In this document: positions 43,578 through 53,161 of the stretch, piece by piece
Numbering within the stretch: the stretch's first letter is position 1
How the letters are laid out: every line of letters starts with the position of its first letter
Assembly (NCBI GenBank): GCA_002339325.1
Contig: DDKK01000047.1
Coordinates: 1-64,000 of the forward strand
DNA length: 64,000 nt
Reading direction: 5' to 3'
From: Nitrospiraceae bacterium UBA2600
GTDB lineage: Bacteria > Nitrospirota > Thermodesulfovibrionia > Thermodesulfovibrionales > Thermodesulfovibrionaceae
The notes under the pieces: generated by a model
Databases searched by the model: none
Told to the model about the DNA's origin: nothing
The model's input: only the letters and a program-made list of their open reading frames with translations
Made by a program: the position numbers and the translations under genes

Positions 43578-44755
43578 TAGGATACTCCTTCTTGAAGTTT
43601 CTTAATCAAAAGGGGAATTATAACTTTTACGTCACCTACTATTCCATAGGTTGCAACATTGAATATCGGTGCGTTCGGGTCTTTGTTAACTGCTACAATT
43701 ATATCACTTGACTGCATGCCTACAAGGTGTTGCACTGCTCCTGAAATTCCGCAGGCAATGTAAAGCTTTGGGCATACTGTTTTACCAGTCTGTCCTACTT
43801 GATGGGCATAGGGAATCCAGCCTTCATCAACGGCTGCACGGGATGCTCCAACTGTGCCACCAAGAAGATTGGCAAGCTCCCAAAGCATCTTAAATCCCTC
43901 GGGAGAACCAAGCCCTCTTCCACCTGATACAATCACCTTTGCATCCTGAAGATTGACCTTACAGAAAGAGGTATCCTCAACCCTCTCAAGTATTTTAACC
44001 CTTCCTTGAGGCTTAAGCGGTGGGACAATAATAATCTCACCTGTTCTGTTTTTATCATATTCTCCCCTTTTCATAACCCTCGGTCTTACCGTTGCAATCT
44101 GAGGCCGACTTGTAGGAGAGACAATTGTTGCCATAATGTTTCCACCAAAAGCTGGACGAATCTGAAGAAGATTTCCTGTCTCTTTGTCTATTTCAAGTCC
44201 TGTGCAGTCTGCTGTAAGCCCAACCCTAAGCCTTGCTGCTACCCTTGGTATAAAGGAACGTCCAATAGCAGTAGCACCAGCAAGGAGAATCTCAGGCTTG
44301 TGCTCCTCAATTAGCTTTATAAGTGTCTTTGCATAAAGTTCATCATCAAGAAAGGCGTAATCCTCAGAATTTACGTGATAGACTATGTCTGCGCCCCATC
44401 TAATAAGTTCCTCAACCTCATCGGAAGGACCAAAAAGCACCGCACTGAGTTTAGACCCTCTCTGATTGGCAAGTTTTCTTCCAATGCCAAGAAGTTCATA
44501 AGCCACAGAAGCAATTTTACCCCGAGACTGTTCAGCAAATATCCATACTCCTTTGTGTTCTTCTGCTTTCTTTTCCTCTTTAGCCCTCTCATCAATTATT
44601 GCACTTTCAGGACAACTCTCAATGCATGCCCCACAAAGAGTGCATGCCTCTGTGATGAACGCTTTAAAATCCCTTAATTCAATTGCTCCAAAAGGACAGG
44701 CATTTATACAGGTTCCACAGCCTGTGCATTTTTCTATGTCAATTCTTATAAGCAT
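43577..44755 (-). CDS. etfA: Electron-transfer flavoprotein alpha subunit with N-terminal ferredoxin
   Basis: 392 residues. Residues 1-55 form a two-cluster ferredoxin (C-T-G-C-G-T-C-I-N-A-C-P and C-T-L-C-G-A-C-I-E-S-C-P). The rest is EtfA, with the FAD-binding C-terminus: G-G-R-G-L-G-S, G-A-S-R-A-A-V-D-E-G-W, Q-V-G-Q-T-G-K, S-G-A-V-Q-H and N-K-D-P-N-A-P-I-F. Fused ferredoxin EtfA proteins occur in anaerobes and link flavin chemistry to iron-sulphur electron carriers. No acyl-CoA dehydrogenase partner is in the window. Overlaps etfB by ten bases. Confidence 0.95.
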   Translation of the reverse strand: MLIRIDIEKCTGCGTCINACPFGAIELRDFKAFITEACTLCGACIESCPESAIIDERAKEEKKAEEHKGVWIFAEQSRGKIASVAYELLGIGRKLANQRGSKLSAVLFGPSDEVEELIRWGADIVYHVNSEDYAFLDDELYAKTLIKLIEEHKPEILLAGATAIGRSFIPRVAARLRVGLTADCTGLEIDKETGNLLQIRPAFGGNIMATIVSPTSRPQIATVRPRVMKRGEYDKNRTGEIIIVPPLKPQGRVKILERVEDTSFCKVNLQDAKVIVSGGRGLGSPEGFKMLWELANLLGGTVGASRAAVDEGWIPYAHQVGQTGKTVCPKLYIACGISGAVQHLVGMQSSDIIVAVNKDPNAPIFNVATYGIVGDVKVIIPLLIKKLQEGVS

Positions 44756-45528
44756 CCGAGCCTCCTTAGTTCTCTAACTAATGTTTCAACCTGCTCCTCA
44801 GGTGTTCCTTCAAGAATTCTTCTTTCACCCCGTGGAGGTGGTGCAAAGATGTTTTTGACCATTGTAGGTGAACCTTTAAGTCCCACATTTTCCTCCTCAG
44901 CTCCGATATCATCGGCATTAAATCTTGGAATTTGTGCTTTCTTTGCAGCCATCTTGCCTCTTATTGATGGTGGACGGGGAGTGTTAAGCTCCTTTACAAC
45001 CGTAATTAGGGCAGGAAGGCTTAGGGCTATTTTTTCATAGCAGTCATCCATAAGTCTTTCAACTATAAGCTCGTTCGGCGTGATACTCTCAATGTGTCTT
45101 ACATAGGACACATGGGGAATGTCTAAGAACTCAGCCATCTCAGGGCCAACTTGGGCTGTGTCACCATCAATTGCCTGTTTTCCGCAGATTATCAGGTCAA
45201 AGCCAAGTTTTACTACTGCCTTAGAAAGTGTGTAGGCTGTTGCCCAAGTGTCAGCACCGGCAAATCTTCTGTCTGTAAGTAAAACTGCATCATCTACACC
45301 CATAGAGATTGCCTCTCTCAATACCTCCTCTGCCTGAGGCGGTCCCATTGTTACTACCGTAACTTTTCCTCCTACTTTGTCCCTAATCTGAAGCCCTGCC
45401 TCTACGGCATGAAGGTCGTAGGGATTCATAATACTTGGAACTCCCTCTCTGATAAGGGTGTTTGTTTTAGGGTCAATTCTTACCTCAGTTACATCGGGAA
45501 CTTGCTTAACACAGACAATAATTCTCAT
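44746..45528 (-). CDS. etfB: Electron-transfer flavoprotein beta subunit
   Basis: 260 residues from the ATG at 45528 (GGAGGAAGG just before; an ATG at 45540 overlaps that site). R-I-I-V-C-V-K-Q-V-P-D at the start, N-P-Y-D-L-H-A-V-E-A-G-L, A-I-D-G-D-T-A-Q-V-G-P-E-M-A-E, and the EtfB signature around V-E-R-L-M-D-D ... A-L-I-T-V-V-K-E-L-N-T-P-R. Forms the heterodimer with EtfA. First gene of its operon. Confidence 0.95.
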   Translation of the reverse strand: MRIIVCVKQVPDVTEVRIDPKTNTLIREGVPSIMNPYDLHAVEAGLQIRDKVGGKVTVVTMGPPQAEEVLREAISMGVDDAVLLTDRRFAGADTWATAYTLSKAVVKLGFDLIICGKQAIDGDTAQVGPEMAEFLDIPHVSYVRHIESITPNELIVERLMDDCYEKIALSLPALITVVKELNTPRPPSIRGKMAAKKAQIPRFNADDIGAEEENVGLKGSPTMVKNIFAPPPRGERRILEGTPEEQVETLVRELRRLGCL

Positions 45529-45629
45529 TCCTTCCTCCATTTTTATGAGCTGCTTTTATTTATTCTGCGTAATGCCTGAGAATACTCAGACTATCATGAG
45601 AAACTAAAATGTTTATTCTGCTCTTATAA

Positions 45630-45658
45630 TTATACGAAACGAATTGGCTGAAAAATCT
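45630..45658 (-). promoter_or_regulatory. Possible etfB promoter
   Basis: A perfect TATAAT (minus strand, 45635-45630) about 100 bases before etfB. The sequence 17 bases upstream (GATTTT) is a poor -35 box, so this is tentative. It lies between the tyrS stop and etfB. Confidence 0.3.
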
Positions 45659-45660
45659 CA

Positions 45661-46872
45661 TCATTTTACTACTATCTTGACAAATCTTCTTTTGCCAATC
45701 CTTACTACATACTCGCCAGACTTAAGCTTTATGTCGGGGTTATCTATTTGGTCTTCGTTTACTCTTATGCCGCCCTGTTTAATTAGCCTTACAGCCTCTG
45801 AGGTGCTTTTTACAATTCCTTTTTCTTTAAGAACTTTGGGTAGCCACACTCCTTCTCCTTCATCCTTTACCTCTACTGTTTCAATTTCTTCGGGAATCTC
45901 CCTTTTTCTGAAAAGTTTAACAAAGTTTTCCCTTGCTCTCTCGGCAAGTTTTCTTCCATGATACCTTTCTACAATCTCAAAAGCCAGCGACTCTTTTGCA
46001 TCTCGTGGATTTATCTTTCCATTTTCAATTCCCTTTTTAAGTTCCTTAAGCTCATCTATTGATATATGGCTTAAAAGTTCATAATATTTGAGCATTAACT
46101 CATCATTTATTGACATAACCTTTCCAAAAATTTCATCAGGTGGCTCGTTTATACCAATGTAGTTTCCAAGACTCTTTGACATCTTCTGAACACCATCGAG
46201 CCCCTCAAGTAGAGGCATCATTATTACCACTTGTTCTTCCATATCATAGAGTTTCATGAGTTGCCTACCCATGAGAAGATTAAATTTCTGGTCTGTGCCA
46301 CCGAGCTCCACATCTGCCTTAAGATAAACCGAGTCATAAGCCTGTAGCAGTGGATATAAGAATTCGAGGATACTAATTGGTCTGCCCTCTGTAAATCTTT
46401 TCTTAAAGTCTTCCCTTTCAAGCATCCGTGCAACTGTCTCCATGCCAGCAAGTCTACACATGTCAAGGGCAGACATGTTTCCAAACCATTCACTGTTAAA
46501 TCTTATGACAGTTTTTTCAGGGTCAAGTATCTTGAAAACCTGTTCTTTATAAGTCTCAGCATTTTTTAAAACTTCCTCTCTTGTTAATGGCTTTCTTGTC
46601 TCTGTCTTTCCTGAGGGGTCTCCAATCATTCCCGTAAAATCACCTATAAGGAATATTACCTCATGACCGAGCTCCTGAAACTGTCTCATCTTTTCAAGTA
46701 AAACCGTGTGTCCCAGATGAATGTCCGGAGCAGTCGGATCAAAACCAACTTTTATTTTAAGTGGACTGTTCTCCTTGTATGACTTTTTAAGCTTTTCTTT
46801 AAGAGCCTCTTCGGGAATTATTTCAACAGTTCCTCTTTTGATTATTTCAAACTGTTTTTCTGGTGGTAACAC
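45661..46872 (-). CDS. tyrS: Tyrosyl-tRNA synthetase
   Basis: 403 residues from a GTG with AGGAGG five bases ahead. Class I synthetase: H-L-G-H-T-V-L is the HIGH motif and K-M-S-K-S-L-G-N the KMSKS loop. A C-terminal S4 RNA-binding domain (~335-400) is present. This length and the H-L-G-H form match the TyrZ-like bacterial type. Charges tRNA-Tyr in the cytoplasm. Follows panB by 11 bases. Confidence 0.96.
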   Translation of the reverse strand: MLPPEKQFEIIKRGTVEIIPEEALKEKLKKSYKENSPLKIKVGFDPTAPDIHLGHTVLLEKMRQFQELGHEVIFLIGDFTGMIGDPSGKTETRKPLTREEVLKNAETYKEQVFKILDPEKTVIRFNSEWFGNMSALDMCRLAGMETVARMLEREDFKKRFTEGRPISILEFLYPLLQAYDSVYLKADVELGGTDQKFNLLMGRQLMKLYDMEEQVVIMMPLLEGLDGVQKMSKSLGNYIGINEPPDEIFGKVMSINDELMLKYYELLSHISIDELKELKKGIENGKINPRDAKESLAFEIVERYHGRKLAERARENFVKLFRKREIPEEIETVEVKDEGEGVWLPKVLKEKGIVKSTSEAVRLIKQGGIRVNEDQIDNPDIKLKSGEYVVRIGKRRFVKIVVK

Positions 46873-46883
46873 TCTGTCCTCCT

Positions 46884-47678
46884 TTAAAAGGAATGCTCTT
46901 TATCTGGAAATTCTCCTTTTTCTACTTCTTCTTTATACTGCTTTATCGCCTTTAAAATCTCCTCTCTCAGATTTGCATACTTCTTTACGAACTTAGGAGT
47001 AAATTTTTCAAAAAGTCCAAGTAAGTCATGAACTACCAATACCTGCCCATCGCAGTGCACACCAGCACCAATGCCTATTGTTGGAATTTCAAGGCTTTCG
47101 GTAATATCTTTTGCAAGCTCCGCGGGAATTACCTCTAAAACTATAGCAACTACTCCAGCCTCTTGCAACAGAATCGCATCTTCTTTAATTCTCTGTGCTT
47201 GTTCAGGAATTTTACCCTGAAGTTTATATCCTCCCATTCTTAAAACAGCTTGAGGGGTAAGACCTAAGTGACCAATTACGGGAATTTCTGCCTCAGTAAT
47301 TGCCTTTATCTGTCTTATAATTTCTCTTCCTCCCTCAAGTTTAACGGCCTGAGCACCTGCTTCTTTTACAAGCCGGCCAGCATTTCTAACGGCGTCCTCT
47401 ACGCTTATTTGATAGGACATGAATGGCATATCAGCTACAACCATGGCTCTTTTTGTGGCTCTTGCTACAATTTTAGTATGATAAATAATTTCATCCACAG
47501 TTACAGGCAAGGTTGTATCGTTTCCTTGAATGACCATTGAAAGCGAGTCTCCCACAAGAATCATGTCTATGCCTGCTTCATCAACAATCTGAGCAAAAGG
47601 ATAGTCATAGGCAGTTAGCATTGTTATCTTTTGTTTTTCTCTTTTTTTTGCAAGCAAATCTGTCACTGTAAATCTCAT
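46884..47678 (-). CDS. panB: Ketopantoate hydroxymethyltransferase
   Basis: 264 residues. M-L-T-A-Y-D-Y-P-F-A near the start, I-L-V-G-D-S-L-S-M-V, V-A-D-M-P-F-M-S-Y, V-K-L-E-G-G, G-H-L-G-L-T-P-Q, and G-I-G-A-G-V-H-C-D-G-Q are all conserved. Adds a hydroxymethyl group to ketoisovalerate in pantothenate synthesis. Overlaps recJ by four bases. Confidence 0.97.
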   Translation of the reverse strand: MRFTVTDLLAKKREKQKITMLTAYDYPFAQIVDEAGIDMILVGDSLSMVIQGNDTTLPVTVDEIIYHTKIVARATKRAMVVADMPFMSYQISVEDAVRNAGRLVKEAGAQAVKLEGGREIIRQIKAITEAEIPVIGHLGLTPQAVLRMGGYKLQGKIPEQAQRIKEDAILLQEAGVVAIVLEVIPAELAKDITESLEIPTIGIGAGVHCDGQVLVVHDLLGLFEKFTPKFVKKYANLREEILKAIKQYKEEVEKGEFPDKEHSF

Positions 47679-49348
47679 CTTTGAGTCCTTCTTAATGCTT
47701 TAAGCTGAAGCTGAAGATTTTTATTTCCTTCCCACTCATTGATTGATGGAGTAAAGGCTGCATCAATTAAAGCTCCTTCGAGAATTTGAGCATCTCCCAT
47801 GTCAAATCCAATGGCAGAAATGGTGCTACCGTTTTGTCTCAAAAACATCTTAAGATGATTACTGCCTACCTTTCTTAAGTTCACCACTGTAAGTTCTTTT
47901 GCTCCAAAAATTGGCTCTCTGTTACCCTCTCCAAAAGGCTCAAGAAGGTTCATCTCTTCTGCTACTTTTTCTGTGATTTCACTTAAATTAACGGCTGCAT
48001 CAAGAAAGAGAATACTTTTGTCCTCTACGGATATATCTTTTGCAAGCTGACAGAGTCTATCTCTAAAAGCCTGCAAATTATCATGAGAAAGAGTAACTCC
48101 TGCTGCCTGCTTGTGTCCTCCAAATCTTATGAGCAAGTCCTTACAGCCATTTAGCATCTCCTGCAAATCAATACCTGAGGGACTTCTTGCAGAACCCTTT
48201 GCTTTTCCCTCATGTAGAGAAAACACAAAAGCAGGTCGGTTAAATCGGTCGGTTAATTTGCTTGCAACAGTTCCTACAACTCCTGGATGCCACTCTCCCC
48301 ATAGTACAATAACAGGGTCATCATTAAATTCTCTGAGAAGCTTTTCTTCAATATCGCTCATTATTCTTTCTTCTGTTTTCTGTCTTAAAGTGTTTAATTG
48401 ATTTATCCATTTACTGAGATTTTCAACTTCAGCCTCATCTTCGGAGATTAAAAACTTAACAACATCCCTTGCGTAATCTATTCTTCCAGGTGCGTTTATC
48501 CGAGGGATAAGGCAGTAACTTAAGTGGAAACCTTTGAGAGAGTTTGAATTAATACCTGCAATATTTTTTAGCATCTTTATAGAGTTTCTCAACGGGGATT
48601 CAATTAGTCTCCATCCGTATTTAGTCAAAGTTCTGTTGGCATGTGTAAGTGGAACCATGTCAGCATAAGTTCCAAGCGTAACAAGGTCTATATATTCTAA
48701 AGCCATCTCCCTGTCTAATGCCATTGCAAGGAGTAAAGCAACACCAACACCTGCAAGATATTTGTAGTTAGCATTGTCATCAATTTTAGGATTTATCACT
48801 GCAAGAGCTCTCGGAATGACTAACTCCTCTTTAATTCTTAATGGCTCATGATGGTCAGTAATTATTACCTCTATACCTTCTTTACTCGCATACTCTACAG
48901 CTTCAAAATCTCTTATTCCACAATCGACGGTAATTATTAGTTTAACCCCTAATTCTTTTGCCACTTCTATACTGTTAAGGGTTAATCCGTAGCCATGCTC
49001 AATTCTGTGAGGGATGTGATAGAAAACCCGCGCACCTTTTCTATAGAGTATGTCGTAAAGTATAGCTGTTGCAGTCAAGCCATCGGCATCGTAGTCACCA
49101 TGTATGAGAATTTTGGTTTCCGATTTTATAGCTTCTTTTATTATGGAAACAGCCTCATAAACCCCTGAGATATCAAAAGGGTCTATGCTGTCAATATGGG
49201 GATTTAAAAATGAATAGATTTGTTCAATACTTTTAAGTCCTCTTGAGAGTATGACCTGAGCTGTAGGTAAGGTTATATCAAGCGTCTTAGAAACATACTG
49301 AAGATACTCCTGATTTGTCCTTACGACAACCCATTCGGAGTAAAGCAT
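47675..49348 (-). CDS. recJ: Single-strand DNA exonuclease RecJ
   Basis: 557 residues, typical. I-H-G-D-Y-D-A-D-G-L-T-A-T-A, V-D-C-G-I, I-T-D-H-H-E-P (the DHH motif) and C-terminal DHHA1 G-G-H-K-Q-A-A-G-V, with an OB-type end. Metal-dependent 5'-3' exonuclease acting in recombination and mismatch repair. Between secF and panB, apparently by operon accretion. Confidence 0.95.
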   Translation of the reverse strand: MLYSEWVVVRTNQEYLQYVSKTLDITLPTAQVILSRGLKSIEQIYSFLNPHIDSIDPFDISGVYEAVSIIKEAIKSETKILIHGDYDADGLTATAILYDILYRKGARVFYHIPHRIEHGYGLTLNSIEVAKELGVKLIITVDCGIRDFEAVEYASKEGIEVIITDHHEPLRIKEELVIPRALAVINPKIDDNANYKYLAGVGVALLLAMALDREMALEYIDLVTLGTYADMVPLTHANRTLTKYGWRLIESPLRNSIKMLKNIAGINSNSLKGFHLSYCLIPRINAPGRIDYARDVVKFLISEDEAEVENLSKWINQLNTLRQKTEERIMSDIEEKLLREFNDDPVIVLWGEWHPGVVGTVASKLTDRFNRPAFVFSLHEGKAKGSARSPSGIDLQEMLNGCKDLLIRFGGHKQAAGVTLSHDNLQAFRDRLCQLAKDISVEDKSILFLDAAVNLSEITEKVAEEMNLLEPFGEGNREPIFGAKELTVVNLRKVGSNHLKMFLRQNGSTISAIGFDMGDAQILEGALIDAAFTPSINEWEGNKNLQLQLKALRRTQR

Positions 49349-49349
49349 T

Positions 49350-50255
49350 TTATCTCTTTGTCAGTGAATTCTTGCCGAGAAGTAGAACTACAGGGCTTGC
49401 TACAAAAATGGAAGAATATGTCCCCACAAGAATACCTATAATCATAGCAAGGGCAAAATCATGCAACACTTCACCGCCGAAGAAAAATAAAGCCACCGCT
49501 GCCATGAGAGTTGTGAGAGATGTAACAATCGTCCTTGAGAGCACTTCGTTTATACTTCTATTCATTAATGCTTCAAGGGTCATAGCTCCTTTTGCAACCT
49601 TTCCAAGATTTTCTCTAATTCTATCAAAGACAACAACCGTGTCTGTGAGAGAGTATCCTGCAATCGTAAGAAGGGCACTTACAAAAATTAAGTTTATCTC
49701 TCTGTCAAGTAAATAAAAAATAGCAAGCACCGCCATTACATCATGAAAAGTTGCCACCGTAGCACCTATGGAAAAATGAAACCTAAACCGAATAGCAATA
49801 TATATAAGAATTCCTGCGGTAGCGGCCAAAACTGCAAAGAGGGCATCTCTTTTTGTTCTCGCACCTATTTTAGGTCCTATTTCTGTTACTGACTCAATTA
49901 TCGGTCCTTTAGCAGACAGGTTTTCCTTTAAAGCTTTCTCAATATTTTCTTGCGCTCCTTCCTGCTGTTTTTTTAATTTAATGAGAACCTTTTTTTCTGC
50001 AGGCAACTCCTGTATATCTGCATCCTTCATACCTGCTTTCTCCAGAGCGCCTCTAACCTCTGCAAGAGTAACAGGCTGAGAAAATCTCACCTGAAGACTC
50101 AATCCGCCTGCAAAGTCTACTCCTAAATTTGCATTTCCTACGTATATCTGATATATTGCAAAGATACCAAGAAGAATCATTATAGCCGATGCGCCAACGG
50201 CTATGTATTTTTTACCAAGAAAATCTATGTTTGTCTTACCAAGAAACTGTATCAT
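49350..50255 (-). CDS. secF: Protein translocase subunit SecF
   Basis: 301 residues with six membrane segments. N-L-G-V-D-F-A-G-G-L near residue 40 is the SecF form of the D-F-x-G-G motif, and T-I-A-G-Y-S-L-T-D-T-V-V-V-F-D-R-I-R-E-N lies in the C-terminal half. With SecD it uses the proton gradient to aid protein export. Overlaps secD by four bases. Confidence 0.97.
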   Translation of the reverse strand: MIQFLGKTNIDFLGKKYIAVGASAIMILLGIFAIYQIYVGNANLGVDFAGGLSLQVRFSQPVTLAEVRGALEKAGMKDADIQELPAEKKVLIKLKKQQEGAQENIEKALKENLSAKGPIIESVTEIGPKIGARTKRDALFAVLAATAGILIYIAIRFRFHFSIGATVATFHDVMAVLAIFYLLDREINLIFVSALLTIAGYSLTDTVVVFDRIRENLGKVAKGAMTLEALMNRSINEVLSRTIVTSLTTLMAAVALFFFGGEVLHDFALAMIIGILVGTYSSIFVASPVVLLLGKNSLTKR

Positions 50256-51874
50256 ATGCTGAGACTTTTTCTCTCCTTTCCTGTATATATAAGGTCAAAT
50301 ACAGTTTTTGTACCAATTAATGCTGTAAATAGATTTATAGCAACTCCAAGAGATAAAGTTACGGCAAAACCTTTTATAGGACCAGAGCCAAAATGAAAAA
50401 GAACCGCCGCCGTGATTAAAGTTGTAACATGAGAATCGAAAATAGTCCAGAATGCTTTTTTATAGCCTGTTTCTATAGCAGCCCTTGGAGTTTTACCAAG
50501 CCTTAACTCCTCTCTTATCCTTTCGAACATTAAAACATTCGAGTCCACTGCCATTCCTACAGCAAGAGCTATACCTGCAATACCTGGAAGAGTGAGAGTA
50601 GCATTCAAGGCAGCAAGTGCACCGATGAGTAAAACAATGTTCAGAACTAAAGCAAGGTCTGCAATCAAACCGCTAAGACGGTAGTAAATAATCATAAAAA
50701 TCACAACAAGCATAGATGCTATAAGAACAGCTGTTTTCCCTGCTTCAATTGAGTCTTTTCCAAGGGTAGGACCTACTGTTACATTTTGAATAAGCTTAAC
50801 AGGTGCAGGAAGAGCTCCAGCTCTAAGAACTAATGCTAAATCCTTTGCCTCTTCAAGAGTAAAATTACCGGAAATCTGAGCATTACCACCTTCAATCTTT
50901 TCCTGAATTACAGGAGCAGAGTAAAGATTACTATCAAGTATTATGGCAAGCCTTCTCTTGACATTCTTTGCCGTAATATCCTCGAACATCTTTGCACCTG
51001 CTTCGTTAAATCTCAAAGATACATAGGGCTCGTTAAATCTCTGGTCAATACTCACATGTGCCTCAGCAAGAAGGTCTCCTGTAAGAAGTGCATCTTTTTT
51101 TACTATATAAGGTCTTTTGTATACCTCTCCAGTTTCTTTATTAGAAATTTTTTGAAAAACTATCTCATCTCCCTCTGGCAGTTTAGCTTTCCACTGATTT
51201 AAGAAAGCCTCTTCCTCTCCAGCTTTTATTAAAGAAGGAAGCTCTTTCCAGAGAGGTGTTTCTTCGTCTAAAAGTTTGAACTCAAGCTGAGCTGTTTTAC
51301 CAATAATTTCAAGAGCCTTTTTAGGATCCTTTACTCCAGGCAATTGAACTACTATCTCATTGTCTCCCTGTTTGTGAATAACTGGTTCTGCCACTCCAAG
51401 CTGGTCAACCCTGTTACGAATCACCTCGATTGCCTGTTCAACTGAAGTTGTCTCGACTTTCTTAAAAGCACTCTCTGGAAGCTGACAATTAAGAGCATTG
51501 CCATGCTCAGAAATGGATAGGTCTGGATAGTTGTCTCTTATTATTTTTTTCACATCATCATTCACAGGCTGGACAAATATTTTTTCACCTTCAACTTTAA
51601 CAACAGGTTTATGCCCTTTTTTCTCAAGAAGACTTTGAAGATGCATTCCTATTCTTTCAACGGTTATCTCTCTTGCCCTTTTAATATCTACCTCAAAAAT
51701 AAGATGGGAACCTCCCCGAAGGTCGAGACCAAGCACAATACCCTTATTTGGAAGATTCTTCTTCCACCATTCAGGCATCGAGTTAAAAAGAGGCGTGTTC
51801 GGCAAAAAGAACACAACCGCTAAAATCAGTGTAGAGAGTATGAGCGCTATTCTGATGTAAATACTTTTTTTCAT
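50252..51874 (-). CDS. secD: Protein translocase subunit SecD
   Basis: 540 residues. G-L-D-L-R-G-G-S-H-L at residue ~50, P1-type periplasmic domain with I-R-N-R-V-D-Q-L-G-V-A-E-P, V-Q-L-P-G-V-K, and the C-terminal six-helix bundle with G-M-A-V-D-S-N-V-L-M-F-E-R-I-R-E-E. Works with SecF and YajC, encoded around it in the usual order yajC-secD-secF. Confidence 0.97.
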   Translation of the reverse strand: MKKSIYIRIALILSTLILAVVFFLPNTPLFNSMPEWWKKNLPNKGIVLGLDLRGGSHLIFEVDIKRAREITVERIGMHLQSLLEKKGHKPVVKVEGEKIFVQPVNDDVKKIIRDNYPDLSISEHGNALNCQLPESAFKKVETTSVEQAIEVIRNRVDQLGVAEPVIHKQGDNEIVVQLPGVKDPKKALEIIGKTAQLEFKLLDEETPLWKELPSLIKAGEEEAFLNQWKAKLPEGDEIVFQKISNKETGEVYKRPYIVKKDALLTGDLLAEAHVSIDQRFNEPYVSLRFNEAGAKMFEDITAKNVKRRLAIILDSNLYSAPVIQEKIEGGNAQISGNFTLEEAKDLALVLRAGALPAPVKLIQNVTVGPTLGKDSIEAGKTAVLIASMLVVIFMIIYYRLSGLIADLALVLNIVLLIGALAALNATLTLPGIAGIALAVGMAVDSNVLMFERIREELRLGKTPRAAIETGYKKAFWTIFDSHVTTLITAAVLFHFGSGPIKGFAVTLSLGVAINLFTALIGTKTVFDLIYTGKERKSLSI

Positions 51875-51883
51875 GAAAAACTA

Positions 51884-52234
51884 TTAATCCTCGTCTGTTT
51901 GAGGTCTTAAGGCCGCAATGGACTGCTTTGAAAACTTTAATTTTACGTTTTCAGCAACTTTAAGCACAACGGTATTGGGATTTACACTGTCCACAACTCC
52001 GTAGAGTCCTCCAACAGTTATTACTTTGTCTCCTCTTTTAAGATTCTCAAGCATCTGTCTGTGTTCCTTCGCTCTTTTCTGTTGAGGTCTTATAAGCAAA
52101 AAGTAAAAGACAACAATTATCAGAAACAAAGGCAGAAGACTAGCTATAAGTCCCATTACAGGGTCTCCCTGTGCACCACCTTGCGGTGCAGGCCCCATAG
52201 CATAGACATCTGTTATAAAATTCAATAAATACAT
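51884..52234 (-). CDS. yajC: Sec translocase accessory protein YajC
   Basis: 116 residues. One membrane helix (~28-45), then R-P-Q-Q-K-R-A-K-E-H and G-D-K-V-I-T-V-G-G-L-Y-G-V-V-D-S-V, the YajC signature. GGAGG six bases before the ATG. First gene of the sec-recJ-panB-tyrS operon. Confidence 0.96.
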   Translation of the reverse strand: MYLLNFITDVYAMGPAPQGGAQGDPVMGLIASLLPLFLIIVVFYFLLIRPQQKRAKEHRQMLENLKRGDKVITVGGLYGVVDSVNPNTVVLKVAENVKLKFSKQSIAALRPQTDED

Positions 52235-52261
52235 ATCTCACCTCCGAAAATTTTAAATCTT

Positions 52262-52294
52262 ATTATAGTAGCAAGCTTTAAAGAAAAATCGCAA
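52262..52294 (-). promoter_or_regulatory. Probable promoter of yajC operon
   Basis: Minus strand: TTGCGA (52294-52289), 18 bases, TACTAT (52270-52265), with an overlapping perfect TATAAT at 52267-52262. About 30 bases ahead of the yajC start. Confidence 0.5.
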
Positions 52295-52330
52295 GTTCCA
52301 TAGGAAGTATAAACCTGTTAATGTATTCTT

Positions 52331-53161
52331 TTACTTTAGTTTAAGGCAAACTAAAAAATATTCGCCTTTTGTTCTGTAAATGAGCCTGTATCCCATTTTT
52401 TTTGCAAGCGTTTCTACAATTTTAAGGCCTATTCCCGAGCCCTTATCTTGTTCTGAAAAAATTTTATTCCTCACAACAAGTTGTTTTCTTGAAAGCCTTA
52501 TCTGAACAATATCCTTTGAGTATTTTAGAGCATTTTCAATTATCGGAAAAACTATATTTTCAAGCATCTCCCTGTTAGAATTTACATATACATCATTCAA
52601 AAGAGTTTTTATTTCTACTTTAACTTGAGTTAGAGTGAGAATTCTCTCTACAGTCTCCCTTAGATTTATTTTTTCTTTAGAGTGTTTTAAGTCTCTAAAT
52701 TTATTAATAGTATCAAGAATGCGATGAAAATCTTCTTGAATATATAAGTAACTCTTTTCCAGCCTCTCAAGTGCCCTCGCATCATTTCTAAGTTTTAAAA
52801 TTTCTATATTTCCCCTCTGAGTTGCAAGAAAGTTACCAAACTTGTGAGATATGGTCAGAAGTATTAGTTCAAGAAAATCTCTGTATTCCCTCTCCTGCCT
52901 TGTCATGCGCTCGATAATCTTGTAAAGAACGAGCATTAAGCTTAGAACCAATAAAAACTCCCAAAGAAGAACGTTTTTAACGTAATCCTTAAACTTTATC
53001 TCTACAAGATTCCTCTTTGAAATCTTATCTTTATTAAAAAATTCAGAAAGCCATTCTTCTTTTAAACTTTCGGCAAAGGTAAAAACCATCGTGTTCAGAT
53101 AGAACAAAATGGCAATCATAATTAAAGTTGTTGCTAAAATTACTTTTACTTGAAATCTCAA
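52331..53161 (-). CDS. Sensor histidine kinase linked to pil operon
   Basis: 276 residues, starting with TTG in a TTGA overlap with the regulator gene. Two membrane segments (~7-30 and ~68-85) enclose a short periplasmic loop of ~40 residues. The H-box has L-T-I-S-H-K-F-G-N-F-L-A, and the ATPase domain keeps the N-box (I-I-E-N-A-L-K-Y-S) and G-S-G-I-G-L-K-I-V, but the D-x-G-x-G of the G1 box is replaced by V-R-N-K-I-F. Tail end of the aroE-pilMNOPQ operon. Clearly a sister of the kinase at 62255-63154. Confidence 0.88.
   Translation of the reverse strand: MRFQVKVILATTLIMIAILFYLNTMVFTFAESLKEEWLSEFFNKDKISKRNLVEIKFKDYVKNVLLWEFLLVLSLMLVLYKIIERMTRQEREYRDFLELILLTISHKFGNFLATQRGNIEILKLRNDARALERLEKSYLYIQEDFHRILDTINKFRDLKHSKEKINLRETVERILTLTQVKVEIKTLLNDVYVNSNREMLENIVFPIIENALKYSKDIVQIRLSRKQLVVRNKIFSEQDKGSGIGLKIVETLAKKMGYRLIYRTKGEYFLVCLKLK

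Noticed and set aside
44006..44677. Several plus-strand open frames across etfA
   Set aside because: All lie antisense to a well-conserved gene and have no ribosome site or recognisable product.
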